A stretch of DNA of 24,428 bases, taken from IMG/VR virus record IMGVR_UViG_3300020213_000111, positions 1 through 24,428 of that record. One strand, given 5' to 3'. Positions 1 to 8,268 of the stretch are shown here, piece by piece; the stretch's first letter is position 1, and each line of letters starts with the position of its first letter. The notes beneath the pieces are model-generated. The model saw nothing but the letters and a program-made list of their open reading frames with translations, was not told where the DNA came from and ran no database searches. The position numbers and the translations under genes were made by a program. Source of the DNA: a virus.

Positions 1-1123
1 ACGTCGATTTGTCTTTGTTCTTGAACAGGTCGATGACGGCGGAATTGTCTTTGAATACGGTTATCTTGCCGCGGGGGTCGGATGCGTCTTGATACAGAAA
101 TCGTGGATTATTCGGATCGAACGTGCCACCCCCGCTATCATCAACAACCTTGCTTTCGCCAAACCAGTTCTTAAACTCTGGCGTTTCGATAGCGGCAGGC
201 TTTTGCGCAAACACCCCCACGCCTTCAGCCGTCGCAATCTCACCAGTGCGAACCTCTAACCCATCCGCCTTGTAAGCATCGAACGCAGACTGGCCCTCAC
301 CAAGCCGTTCCGCCCGTGTCGCATAGCGAGCTGCAAACACAGCAGCATTCACGCGGGCTTCATCGTCAGGGATACCAGCTTCGCGCAACTGGCGAAATAC
401 ATCGTCATAGACAGGCTTTGCGCTGGCGATAGGAGCAGAGCCACCAGCCAGTTCGTTGTCGATTGCCTTGACCGCGCCATTCCATTCGGCTTGGCTCAAC
501 AGCTTCGCTCCAGCAGCCCCAAGCAATCCGCCAAGAACAACCGACGCCCCGACATTCATGGCGCTTTCCCCAATCGTCCGGGTTTCCTGAATGCCGTAGA
601 GCATAGCCTCTTGCGCAGTTGTCGCAGCAGCGCTAGCACCCGCCACACTCGCAGCCGTCTTGCCGATGGCAAAGCCACCCTTTGCGCCGCGATAGAACGC
701 ACCACCGGGCAGAAATGTCGTCGGGCTTGCAATGCCAGCGGCGATTTCTAGGGGAACAGACTTGTACCAGGGCGAGGCTTCAATCGTTTTGCGGTCGGTT
801 TCTTCCTGATCGATGCGCTGGGTACGAAGATCGAAGTCGCGTGTGTTGCGGATATCCGCAAAATTATCCCAATGTTTTTCGTATTTCGTGCCCTTGATCT
901 TGTCCCAAGCGTTAAACCCGTCTTCCTTCGTAAAGGTCGAACCGTTATCAGCGGCAGCAAGGGCCGCAATCTCATTGCCTTGCCGAAACGCAGCACCGGC
1001 AAGCGTGCCATAATCAGGTGCGTCCGATCCGTTCATATCAGCTTCGCCCGGCGTGACGGCGAAGCCCTTCGGGGTATCGCGCGGCGTGTAGATATCGGGC
1101 TGGACGAGATCAACGATTGGCAT
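1..1123 (-). CDS. Large polyvalent internal virion (ejection) protein, gp16-like position, 3' end outside window
   Basis: Open for 374 codons from an ATG one base after the stop of the preceding small gene, and still open at the window edge, so the C-terminus is missing. Residues 125-210 are Ala/Gly-rich and hydrophobic, as in phage ejection proteins. Residues 313-328 (ETPEFKNWFGESKVVD) and 335-345 (FDPNNPRFLYQ) are linker motifs typical of phage and plasmid polyvalent proteins. Residues 351-374, starting RGKITVFKDN, resemble the lead-in to an HExxH metallopeptidase-like segment in that class. The position, last after the gp14-like and transglycosylase genes, matches T7 gp16, so I infer a DNA-ejection or periplasm-spanning role. 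There is no clear lytic transglycosylase motif at its N-terminus; that activity sits in the previous gene. No strong ribosome binding site is visible, so coupling to the upstream gene is likely. Confidence 0.8.
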   Translation of the reverse strand, partial: MPIVDLVQPDIYTPRDTPKGFAVTPGEADMNGSDAPDYGTLAGAAFRQGNEIAALAAADNGSTFTKEDGFNAWDKIKGTKYEKHWDNFADIRNTRDFDLRTQRIDQEETDRKTIEASPWYKSVPLEIAAGIASPTTFLPGGAFYRGAKGGFAIGKTAASVAGASAAATTAQEAMLYGIQETRTIGESAMNVGASVVLGGLLGAAGAKLLSQAEWNGAVKAIDNELAGGSAPIASAKPVYDDVFRQLREAGIPDDEARVNAAVFAARYATRAERLGEGQSAFDAYKADGLEVRTGEIATAEGVGVFAQKPAAIETPEFKNWFGESKVVDDSGGGTFDPNNPRFLYQDASDPRGKITVFKDNSAVIDLFKNKDKST

Positions 1124-1124
1124 T

Positions 1125-1256
1125 TTATTTCTTGTTTTTCTTGATCAAGGTGTCGCTGCCATCACCCTGTTTCATGTAGATGTTTCCATTGCCGGGATGC
1201 TTGTAATACTGACCGCCCGAAACATCGGCATAGTCTTCGGTGTGTTTCAGAATCAG
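1125..1256 (-). CDS. Small protein (43 aa) with probable CTG start, between two ejection-protein genes
   Basis: A 43-residue frame fills the gap between the transglycosylase gene and the polyvalent gene. It ends with a lysine-rich tail (LIKKNKK) at a TAA one base before the next ATG. The frame is closed upstream by a TAG, and no ATG, GTG or TTG gives most of the frame; the only ATG would leave 16 residues. A CTG at 1256-1254 overlaps the upstream TGA as CTGA, equivalent to the usual ATGA coupling, and a GAGGA motif sits 7 bases before it. An ATT directly after the CTG is the other candidate. The peptide is polar (HTEDYADVSGGQYYKHPG region) and has no recognisable domain. I infer a real, translationally coupled gene, but the start codon is unusual and expression is unproven. 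Confidence 0.5.
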   Translation of the reverse strand: MILKHTEDYADVSGGQYYKHPGNGNIYMKQGDGSDTLIKKNKK

Positions 1257-3883
1257 CGGGTTGTCCTCAAGCTATCCAAAAGGCTCGATTGCTTGTCGCT
1301 GCTCGCTTTCGGCCCTTCGTCCTTGTCCTTGTCCTTAGCCAGACGCTCCGTCTCGGCGTTCATGGCCTTCAGAACATTGCGACGGCCAGCCCCGGATCGC
1401 TCCCGGTTTGTCATGACGGTTTCCTGCGCCGCACGCGCCTGATCAAATCCGGCTTGACGCTCTGCGCTCTGCGCTGCCTTCATCGCAGCGGGATCGGCAA
1501 TGAATGCCTTGCCGGGACTAAGCATTTGTACAGTGCCGTTCTTGTCTTCCCACATCACCATGTAGGGCGGCGGCTGACCTGCCTTGTAAGCCTGCGCTGT
1601 TGCGCCGGGGATCGGCTGAAGCTTGATTGTCTTACGGTCAATATCGTATCCCACACCGGCCTTGATGGCTTCAGCAGCCTGATTTGCAATTAACTCAGAA
1701 ACATTCTCTACGCCCTGATATACAGGCGCGCGTTCCGGCGGGAATTGCATCACGACAGATTTGCCGTTGACGTTCGAGACGCCCCATGACTTTTTAAGGG
1801 TTTCAATAGCGTGACGCTTCGCAAGCGTCATATCGCCCTTGTCCAGATAGTTCTCTTTCACCAGTTCCGAGAATTGCGTGAACATGGAAAGCCGGGTGCG
1901 GGGATCAAAGCCAACACTTGGGTCAGTGAACGGAATCCATTTGCGTTGATCAAAGCCGCCTTCAATGTCGGCAACGCTGACTTCCTTCTTGATCTTCTCG
2001 TCAATGTTCTCGGACTTAATCCGAGCCTTGACGCTCGCCTGATATTCCAGCGACTGGTCGCGGATGACTGATTTTGCAGCCTCGTCGGCAGACATACCGA
2101 GCGTATCGACATAGTGCTGAAACGAAATTGCACTGGTCTCAAGGTCTTTGGTGCCAGCATCGCCCGCGAAGATATTCGGGTTTTTATTCAGCAGGTTGGA
2201 CGACATCGACAACGCCGTCGCCACCTTGGCAGGATCGTTCGACACCAGAGCGCCGCGCATCGAGGTCACGGCAGCCTTCGGCAATATGCCCGTTCGAGAA
2301 ACTATCGCATGCAACGCAGGCGCATTGCCACCAAGCGCCGTGTATGCCTTGTCAATGTATTTCTTCTCATCCGCGTCATACGGATTGAACGCGCCGCCGT
2401 TCGGGTCTTTGAACTTCGTCATGAACCGATTGAGGCCGGCAACATCGCCGGCAGCAGAGTCGTATTGCTTCAGCAGTGTGTTCCGACGCGGGTCATCCAG
2501 CGCCGGGTCTGTCTCGATATCCTTGCGATTAGGCAGGGAGCCGATACCTGCCGAGGCGTCAACAATGCCACGTTCCCAGGTTTCGCTGCGCTCCATCGCG
2601 GTTTTAATCGCCGCGCGGTCAATCTCGCTTTGGCCTTCCCGCAACATTCGCACGCGGGTTTCTTCCGGCAGAATGCTTGCAATCCTTGATGGATCGCTTT
2701 GTTGGCCGAGCTTGGCGTATTCCAGAACGGTTGTCCCGTTGGCGTCCGCAGCGTTGCCCTTGCCGTTCAGTGCATCGCGCGTGCCGCCGACGCCACCAAG
2801 GTGCAGCATGGCATGGAGACCTTCGCGCGTGATTTTGACCCTGCCGACATCCCTGCCGATGAATTGGTCAAACTTGTTGGCGGCAATCTCCTCGTCCATC
2901 TTCTTCGTATGAACGCCGAACGCGGTCTGTTGCGCATCGGGAGAACCTAAGAAATCCTTGAGCGTCTTGACTTCAGGATGACCGGGGACGTTGAACGTGC
3001 CGGACCACTTCTGGCCAGACCAACCACCAGCGGACTTCTTGTCGCTGACATTCTCCCCGGCGCCGGGTGTGTATAGCCCCGTATCAGAGAGACGCGGCGC
3101 ACCGAATTGATAGAGGCCAGCATAGCCGAGATTATTCACAACACCGGGCTTGCCGCCGCTCTCACGCTGGCGCAGCGCACCTTCAAACCCCGCGAGCGCC
3201 TTGACGCGATCTTCCGGCGGCAACAGCGCAATCGCACCCGCCGCATATTTCGTGGTCCATTCCTGCCGGACCTTGGCTGCGTTCTCCTTGGAGTAAACGC
3301 CCTTTTCGGATAGCGACGTAATCAGATCGTTGCCGGACTGCACGAGCCTCGCCCGCTCAACAGGATCCGTGCTTTTCAGCGCGGCTTCCCGGACGGCTTC
3401 CAGCCGCGTGCCGGTATCCGTAATGGTGGCGTCTTTCCAGAGCGTCTGCGCCGTGCTCTTTGCGCCAGCCGTACCGCGCGCCACATCGTCCGCAACGGAC
3501 AAATCGAACAGTTCTCGCGTGCGAGGCTTCTTGATATGCGCAGATGCTTCCCGACGCGCCACGTCCAGATTTGACGTGTACCGATCAGGCAGAGTTTCGT
3601 GGTCAGTGTCGGTTGAAAACTGCGAATCCAGATTGACCTTCTTCGTCAGAAAGTCGGAACGCGCACGGGCAATTTCCAGCTTGTCGTCTTCAAGTTGCTT
3701 GTGCCTGTTCGCAATAGAAATATCGCCAGCGGCGGAATTGATGCCCTTGCCCAGATCAGACACGCCAGAGCCATAAGCAGCAGCCGCGCGTGCGTATCCA
3801 GTTGTGTCAATGTTGGCGATAGGCCGGCCGGAGTTAGCCGAGGAGATGCCGCCAAGATCAACGTCAGAAGGAAGTCGGGCCAT
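1253..3883 (-). CDS. Internal virion protein with lysozyme/transglycosylase-like domain (gp15 position)
   Basis: An 876-residue protein. Residues 235-385 carry a lysozyme-like, lytic-transglycosylase-type domain: RQRESGG with candidate catalytic Glu241, followed by GYAGLYQFG (253-261), which resembles the substrate-cleft motif of goose-type or Slt-like folds. The flanks are long, mostly helical and charged, without signal peptide or membrane segment, as expected for a virion-internal ejection protein. It would locally open the peptidoglycan during DNA entry. It starts at ATG 3883, sharing one base with the stop of the gp14-like gene (TAATG). In T7 the muralytic domain belongs to gp16; here it sits one gene earlier, in the gp15 slot. 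The domain assignment is good; the exact enzymatic class is not resolved by eye. Confidence 0.82.
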   Translation of the reverse strand: MARLPSDVDLGGISSANSGRPIANIDTTGYARAAAAYGSGVSDLGKGINSAAGDISIANRHKQLEDDKLEIARARSDFLTKKVNLDSQFSTDTDHETLPDRYTSNLDVARREASAHIKKPRTRELFDLSVADDVARGTAGAKSTAQTLWKDATITDTGTRLEAVREAALKSTDPVERARLVQSGNDLITSLSEKGVYSKENAAKVRQEWTTKYAAGAIALLPPEDRVKALAGFEGALRQRESGGKPGVVNNLGYAGLYQFGAPRLSDTGLYTPGAGENVSDKKSAGGWSGQKWSGTFNVPGHPEVKTLKDFLGSPDAQQTAFGVHTKKMDEEIAANKFDQFIGRDVGRVKITREGLHAMLHLGGVGGTRDALNGKGNAADANGTTVLEYAKLGQQSDPSRIASILPEETRVRMLREGQSEIDRAAIKTAMERSETWERGIVDASAGIGSLPNRKDIETDPALDDPRRNTLLKQYDSAAGDVAGLNRFMTKFKDPNGGAFNPYDADEKKYIDKAYTALGGNAPALHAIVSRTGILPKAAVTSMRGALVSNDPAKVATALSMSSNLLNKNPNIFAGDAGTKDLETSAISFQHYVDTLGMSADEAAKSVIRDQSLEYQASVKARIKSENIDEKIKKEVSVADIEGGFDQRKWIPFTDPSVGFDPRTRLSMFTQFSELVKENYLDKGDMTLAKRHAIETLKKSWGVSNVNGKSVVMQFPPERAPVYQGVENVSELIANQAAEAIKAGVGYDIDRKTIKLQPIPGATAQAYKAGQPPPYMVMWEDKNGTVQMLSPGKAFIADPAAMKAAQSAERQAGFDQARAAQETVMTNRERSGAGRRNVLKAMNAETERLAKDKDKDEGPKASSDKQSSLLDSLRTTR

Positions 3884-4434
3884 TAGCCGTATGGCCCCTT
3901 CATTGTCTTATAAGCACTGGCAGACCCACCGATCAGCGTACCCGCCGCCGACAGGAACGAGGAATTGCGCTTTGCTTTGCCTTCAGCAAGCGCCGCTTCA
4001 CCCGTCATGCGAGACGCCATGGCAGAATCCATCAAGCCCCTTGCGCGGTTCTCGCCTTTATAGAGTTCGGTCAAGGCGTCATATTCGCCACGTCCTGCGA
4101 TATCGCCCGCAAGATCAAGAACACCGGGGTCGTCGGCGCCGCCACCAGAGGCAGCGGCCCGTGCCTGTAACTTCGAATTGAGCAGCACGCTTTCCCGGCG
4201 TTTATCCATGGCCACGCGCTGGGAGGCCGCCCTGGACTCCTGAGCAGCCATTTCCTCCTGAGTGGCGCGGAAGTTCATGGCGTCGCGCTGGGATTCGCCA
4301 GCCGCGCCCGCAGCCATGCCGCCGGCAATCGTGCCGCCGGCGGACAATGCAGCGCCCGCAACCGCCATCGTCGTCAAAGTGACGGGATCGTGGTGAAATG
4401 CTTCGCCGGTATATAGCCGATAGGCCAACCACAT
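3883..4434 (-). CDS. T7 gp14-like internal core / ejection protein
   Basis: Encodes 183 residues. A hydrophobic Ala/Gly-rich segment (about residues 18-46) precedes a helical region of the form NFRATQEEMAAQESRAASQR, and the C-terminus has another Gly/Ala-rich stretch. This layout is typical of the gp14 family, which forms the outer-membrane pore complex during podovirus DNA ejection. I chose ATG 4434 rather than the ATG 24 bases upstream because it overlaps the stop of the preceding gene (TAATG) and a GGAGG lies 10 bases before it. It sits between the GNAT-like gene and the transglycosylase gene, exactly the gp13-gp14-gp15 order of T7. Assignment rests on architecture and position rather than on a diagnostic motif. 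Confidence 0.75.
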   Translation of the reverse strand: MWLAYRLYTGEAFHHDPVTLTTMAVAGAALSAGGTIAGGMAAGAAGESQRDAMNFRATQEEMAAQESRAASQRVAMDKRRESVLLNSKLQARAAASGGGADDPGVLDLAGDIAGRGEYDALTELYKGENRARGLMDSAMASRMTGEAALAEGKAKRNSSFLSAAGTLIGGSASAYKTMKGPYG

Positions 4435-4805
4435 TAGCGTGCAGCCTCCCAAATCCATGCTTGCTTGTCGTCAATCATCACTTGCTTGAATCCCAATCGA
4501 GCCAGCCAGCGTTCGGCGGCTTCATTTGTTTGATCTGCCAGCGCAACCACCCGGCGAAATCCAAGGCGTCTGGCTTCCGCCATTGCCAACAGCCCCGCCT
4601 TGTGAAGCGCCAGCCTGTATTTCTCAGCGCCCGGAGCCTTCAGGACGAATGCCGCAATTACGCCGCCCGGCTGATACGCAAAGCCACCTATCCCGAGCAG
4701 TTTATCATCCAGTTCGACCGCCCAGGCCCGCACTCGATAGGGCAGGCTTTCGGCAATCATTGCGTCGATGTCGGCGCGCGTTGCCGCTCTAACCGTGGGT
4801 TGCAA
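4434..4805 (-). CDS. GNAT-fold acetyltransferase-like protein, probable gp13-type virion protein
   Basis: The frame shows a GNAT pattern: an N-terminal VRAATRADIDAMI helix, a strand WAVELDDKLLGIGGF, the central beta-4/helix-3 region and a C-terminal ANEAAERW-like helix (NEAAERWLARLGF) followed by a final strand. The loop that normally binds acetyl-CoA (R/QxxGxG/A) reads KYRLALHKAG, so the glycine-rich loop is absent and catalysis is doubtful. T7 gp13 occupies the same place between the tail tube gene and gp14 and has been grouped with acetyltransferase-like folds, so a structural or assembly role is likely. The start is uncertain: TTG at 4805 is used here, overlapping the end of the tail gene by 17 bases; TTG at 4811 or the ATG at 4871 are alternatives. 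No clear ribosome binding site is seen. Confidence 0.75.
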   Translation of the reverse strand: MQPTVRAATRADIDAMIAESLPYRVRAWAVELDDKLLGIGGFAYQPGGVIAAFVLKAPGAEKYRLALHKAGLLAMAEARRLGFRRVVALADQTNEAAERWLARLGFKQVMIDDKQAWIWEAAR

Positions 4806-7536
4806 CGTCAATAACGGCAGCCAGCAACATGCAGGGACGCGGCGCAGTCGCACGCAGGCAAAGCCTTGCATCGGTGTCCCATGAACCGGGAACAGATATC
4901 ATCGGGTTGTCGTAGTCTTCCCAGACCAGAGACGTATCGACTGTTGCGCCATCGATCGACAGCGGCAGGTTGTCCATCGTCGTGAAGGACTGGCCATATT
5001 CGAGGCCCTGATTGTGGGTGTTGGTGAAGATTAACCCGACGCGATCGATCTTCTTTTTCTGAGTCAACGCCGTGCCCATATCCGCCGCGTAGGCGAGTTT
5101 TGCAGACTTGAAGGTGGCAGAGTAGCCAAGGCCGACGCACGCATTGGTAACCGCGCTAGCGAGTCCTGCAACCTGTCCGCCGCTCACCGTGAAGGTGCCT
5201 AAATCCTTGCCGACCGTGGCAACCGAACCACCCGGCTGTGTCGCCGTGAACGGCGTGGCCGTGTTCCAGCCCCAGACCACAACGGATGCGCCCTCAAGAT
5301 GCGAAAGACCCGTGATTGTCTGTGTTGCAGCACCGGAATAATAAACGTGGCTATCGGCGCAGCGGCCTTCAGGAAGCCCGGTGCATTGATCGCGCCGCGC
5401 CAGCTTCTCTAGAAACCGCTTGGTGCTGCCGCCGATCGTGCGCTTGACGGCGTAATAAACCCGGTTCTCCATTGCGCCCGGCAGAACAACGACAGTTTCG
5501 ACTTCCCCCGATGCCCCCGAGGTATCGATGCGCCACCAGGCTTCAACCTGATCCTCGGTATCATGCAATAAGGCTGCAACCTGACCGTCACCCCGAATGA
5601 AGTGCAACTGGGTATCGGGCTGGCGTTGGACGGCAAGATCGACAAAGCCCTCATCCCCGATATCGGGATTGAGCCTTGTCAGGTCACGGGCATTATAGTC
5701 CTGCCCCTCAACCGAGAACCCGAGTTCAAACACCTTGCGATTTGACTGCTGAATGAAAACGCCGCGCGTGTCGATCTTGACCGCTGCAACAGGAGCCGAC
5801 CCTTGAGTGGAGCAATCCTTGATCGTGAAATTCGTTGGCGTCAGCGGCTCGTCGAACGAGCCTGAGCGAACCGAGGTCTCTGCCCCTTCCCGCCCGACAA
5901 TCAGGCGAGAGAGCGGGAGCAACCAATTGATAATATCGACCGGACCAAAGCCGACAGACCGATTGATCGGCCCTGCGTCGCCTTCTGTGTCAATGTCGTG
6001 GCTTGAATAGTCGTCGGAGACCGAGCCCCAGATTTTATCGCGTCCGGCGGACCACAATCGCCCGTCATGGAAACCATTGGACGAGGGCCACCCTACGGCT
6101 GCCGACCAGTCACCCGCCGACCAGTCAGTGGTTGCGGTCAAGCTGGAGAAGGCAGTCAGAACTTCGACAGCGGCGACCGTTGTGGACATGAAGGCGGTTA
6201 CGCGACCGATACCAGCCGCGCCGCCCCCGGTATATGTGAGAGCCAGAACAGCCGTGCCGCTCGTATAGTTGCCCGTCTTGATGCCGAGGCGATACCAGAC
6301 AATCGAGTTGGTCAGGCCGTCATTATAGGATGCGGATTGGTTGACCGTGTATGTGGTGACATCGGTAAAGCCGGTTGTCGCGCTATCGATCGAGCGTTGC
6401 AGCGTCACAGTGGCCGACCACGTTCCGGTCAACGCATAGTTGAATGCACGGTCGACGCCAACCCCCGTGACCCGTATCGCCGTACCGAAGGTATTTTGAG
6501 CCGCAATGGAATCGCTGGTGGCTTGGCCGGAGGAGAACAGCCTGAACAGGCTTCCGACATGGGTTGATTTGAACAGCGCGCGAGAGGCGGTCAAAGTGGT
6601 ATTGCCCGACAGCCCCGCTGGCGTCAGGGTGATATCCGTACCGTTCGCGGCCTGAAAGGGGCCGTCATTCGACTTGTCCAGAACGAAGGACCATGAGTGT
6701 GCCGCACGACGCTCGATCTTGCGTTGCTGCTGGCCTTGGCAGGCAAAGAAAACAATATCACCGGATTGCGTGTAGCGCACAAAAGACAGATCGCCCGCAA
6801 CCCATGTCGTCGGCAGCGTCAACACACCCGCCGCGTCAATTGTGATGGAATCGACAATCTTGGCCTGCGCCGTGATTGTCTCCAGTTGAATGTAGACCGT
6901 GCCGGCGGTTGGCGTAAACGCAAGGGAATGCGTGCCGGTGTCCAGCGTGGTCTCGGAGATCAGATCGTCGGCCCCGTCAGTCAGGCCAGCGCGGAATCGA
7001 ATAGGCCCGCGATCCACAACAATGCGAAAGCCGTGTTCAACGTTCTGGTCGCCGCCAGCAACCGTGACCGTGCGCTTGGCTTGAGCCAGCCCGCCTGCAA
7101 CGGGCGATGACATTGTGAGCTTGCCGCCAGAGATGGCAGACGAAGCCCCCGCGCCCGTGGCGGTCAGTGTCCAGCCCGTCGAAGACGAGAAATCGCCATT
7201 GGTGACGGTCGTTGAAACGCTAGGCCGCGTGACCAGTGTTTCGGTGTCCGCAGTGTCATCCACGATCCAGAACCGCGCCGTGGAGGCGGTTAGCTCAATC
7301 AGCGCCGTGTCACTATTGGAGAATATAAAGGGGATCAGCCGGCAGGTCAGGTCGTTATAAATGCCGCCCTTGTAAGCCGTGCCGGGCCGCAGCATCATCG
7401 GGCCGAGAACCCACGGCTGGAAGTTTACCTGTTCCTCTGCGGATAGCCGCATCCGCTCGATATCGACGCGCGCAAGCGAATAGCGCGATACCTCGCCACG
7501 GTTGAACGAAAGTAAACTTGCGTTGGTGCGGCCCAT
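4789..7536 (-). CDS. Tail tubular protein B-like (tail nozzle) protein
   Basis: A 915-residue protein. The N-terminus has SFNRGEVSRYSLARVD (10-25) and NFQPWVLGPMMLRPGT (38-53), a signature of the podoviral tail nozzle family: an opening that lists bound chains and then an 'RPG' strand. The rest is beta-rich with many Thr/Ser/Gly strands and no membrane segment. It would form the distal tail tube through which DNA leaves. It directly follows the tail tubular protein A-like gene (TAA immediately followed by ATG, TAAATG), matching T7 gp11-gp12. The middle part (about residues 100-250) looks like a carbohydrate-binding or jelly-roll insertion, an inference from composition only. Confidence in the tail role is high; precise equivalence to gp12 is by synteny. 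Confidence 0.82.
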   Translation of the reverse strand: MGRTNASLLSFNRGEVSRYSLARVDIERMRLSAEEQVNFQPWVLGPMMLRPGTAYKGGIYNDLTCRLIPFIFSNSDTALIELTASTARFWIVDDTADTETLVTRPSVSTTVTNGDFSSSTGWTLTATGAGASSAISGGKLTMSSPVAGGLAQAKRTVTVAGGDQNVEHGFRIVVDRGPIRFRAGLTDGADDLISETTLDTGTHSLAFTPTAGTVYIQLETITAQAKIVDSITIDAAGVLTLPTTWVAGDLSFVRYTQSGDIVFFACQGQQQRKIERRAAHSWSFVLDKSNDGPFQAANGTDITLTPAGLSGNTTLTASRALFKSTHVGSLFRLFSSGQATSDSIAAQNTFGTAIRVTGVGVDRAFNYALTGTWSATVTLQRSIDSATTGFTDVTTYTVNQSASYNDGLTNSIVWYRLGIKTGNYTSGTAVLALTYTGGGAAGIGRVTAFMSTTVAAVEVLTAFSSLTATTDWSAGDWSAAVGWPSSNGFHDGRLWSAGRDKIWGSVSDDYSSHDIDTEGDAGPINRSVGFGPVDIINWLLPLSRLIVGREGAETSVRSGSFDEPLTPTNFTIKDCSTQGSAPVAAVKIDTRGVFIQQSNRKVFELGFSVEGQDYNARDLTRLNPDIGDEGFVDLAVQRQPDTQLHFIRGDGQVAALLHDTEDQVEAWWRIDTSGASGEVETVVVLPGAMENRVYYAVKRTIGGSTKRFLEKLARRDQCTGLPEGRCADSHVYYSGAATQTITGLSHLEGASVVVWGWNTATPFTATQPGGSVATVGKDLGTFTVSGGQVAGLASAVTNACVGLGYSATFKSAKLAYAADMGTALTQKKKIDRVGLIFTNTHNQGLEYGQSFTTMDNLPLSIDGATVDTSLVWEDYDNPMISVPGSWDTDARLCLRATAPRPCMLLAAVIDVATHG

Positions 7537-8163
7537 TTACTGGAACGACCCGTCCCAGCGAGAGCCAGAACCGCCGCCGCCCCGCGACATCGCCCACGTT
7601 CCGCGCGGCATAAAGCCGGGCGGTTCATTCATGGCGTCCTTGGACCGGGCATCCGCCCGCGCCCTGTTCTCAGCCCTCAACAGGCTTTCGTCGGGGTCTT
7701 TGCCGGTGACGCGCTTGCAGATTTTAACCGCAAGCCTTTTCGCAACGTAGTCCGCGAAGGTTTCAGGCCAGATTGAGAGATCAAGGCCATAAGCCGTATC
7801 GCTCGATACATACTTGACATAAAGCGGATCGACGTTCGCGTACCAGTAATTCGGTTCATCGACGATATCCAGTAGCGGACTTTTCATCGTGGCTTCCGAC
7901 GACATCGAAAGCGTGCGAATGATATCATCCGGCTTGGTGAAGGCGAAGCTGTAGCCAAATGTCGGGGTGACGCTGGCAGAGGAATCCGCCTGTACCGCTC
8001 GCATGGCGAAATTCCAGAAGCCTGCCTCTAAGCAATAGCGCAGCGTAGTGTCGTAGGCATCGTCCAACGCCCTACGAGGGGCGCGGGATTCTGTTAATGA
8101 AGCCAGCCGTTCTTCGCTGATGTGAAGAAGCGCGTCATTGTAGAGAGCTAATTTTGAAGTCAA
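7537..8163 (-). CDS. Tail tubular protein A-like (head-tail adaptor) protein
   Basis: A 208-residue protein beginning with the familiar LALYNDALLHISEERLASLTE pattern and the RRALDDAYDTTLRYCLE and GFWNFAMRA segments of the T7 gp11-like adaptor family. It would form the dodecameric ring between portal and nozzle. The start is TTG at 8163, with GAGGG about 4 bases upstream; this TTG overlaps the stop of a possible small broken gene (TTGA). The C-terminus is Gly/Ser/Arg-rich and probably disordered. It is followed without gap by the tail nozzle gene. Length is near that of T7 gp11 (about 196 residues). Confidence 0.88.
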   Translation of the reverse strand: MTSKLALYNDALLHISEERLASLTESRAPRRALDDAYDTTLRYCLEAGFWNFAMRAVQADSSASVTPTFGYSFAFTKPDDIIRTLSMSSEATMKSPLLDIVDEPNYWYANVDPLYVKYVSSDTAYGLDLSIWPETFADYVAKRLAVKICKRVTGKDPDESLLRAENRARADARSKDAMNEPPGFMPRGTWAMSRGGGGSGSRWDGSFQ

Positions 8164-8268
8164 GACGCCCTCGCAAAGTCACCAAACAATGATTTGGCCG
8201 CTATCAGATAGGCAGCGGCAGCGGCAGCGGCAGCGGCAGCGGCAGCGCAAGCGTTCGGCGGATATCAT
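8160..8268 (-). pseudogene. Possible small poly-alanine gene split by a one-base frameshift
   Basis: Between the hypothetical gene and the tail adaptor gene there are 104 bases. An ATG at 8268 shares one base with the upstream stop (TGATG) and reads MISAERL, then runs into Arg-Cys repeats and stops at 8179. A second frame, offset by one base, reads twelve alanines and then YLIAAKSLFGDFARAS, and its TGA overlaps the TTG start of the next gene (TTGA). Skipping one base at 8247 joins the two into a plausible 35-residue protein with coupled junctions at both ends. I infer either a recent frameshift at the edge of the hexanucleotide repeat, a programmed +1 shift, or a sequence error. No function is suggested. 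Confidence 0.4.
8211..8246. repeat. Hexanucleotide tandem repeat, six perfect GGCAGC units
   Basis: Six perfect copies of GGCAGC, followed by a degenerate GCAAGC. On the minus strand the repeat reads as alternating alanine codons in one frame and Arg-Cys in another. Unit-number changes keep the frame because the unit is a multiple of three, so simple expansion would not by itself toggle translation. Confidence 0.95.

Noticed and set aside
2148-2912. 254-residue plus-strand frame inside the transglycosylase gene
   Set aside because: Entirely opposite a well-supported gene, Ser/Arg/Pro-rich, no domain or ribosome binding site.
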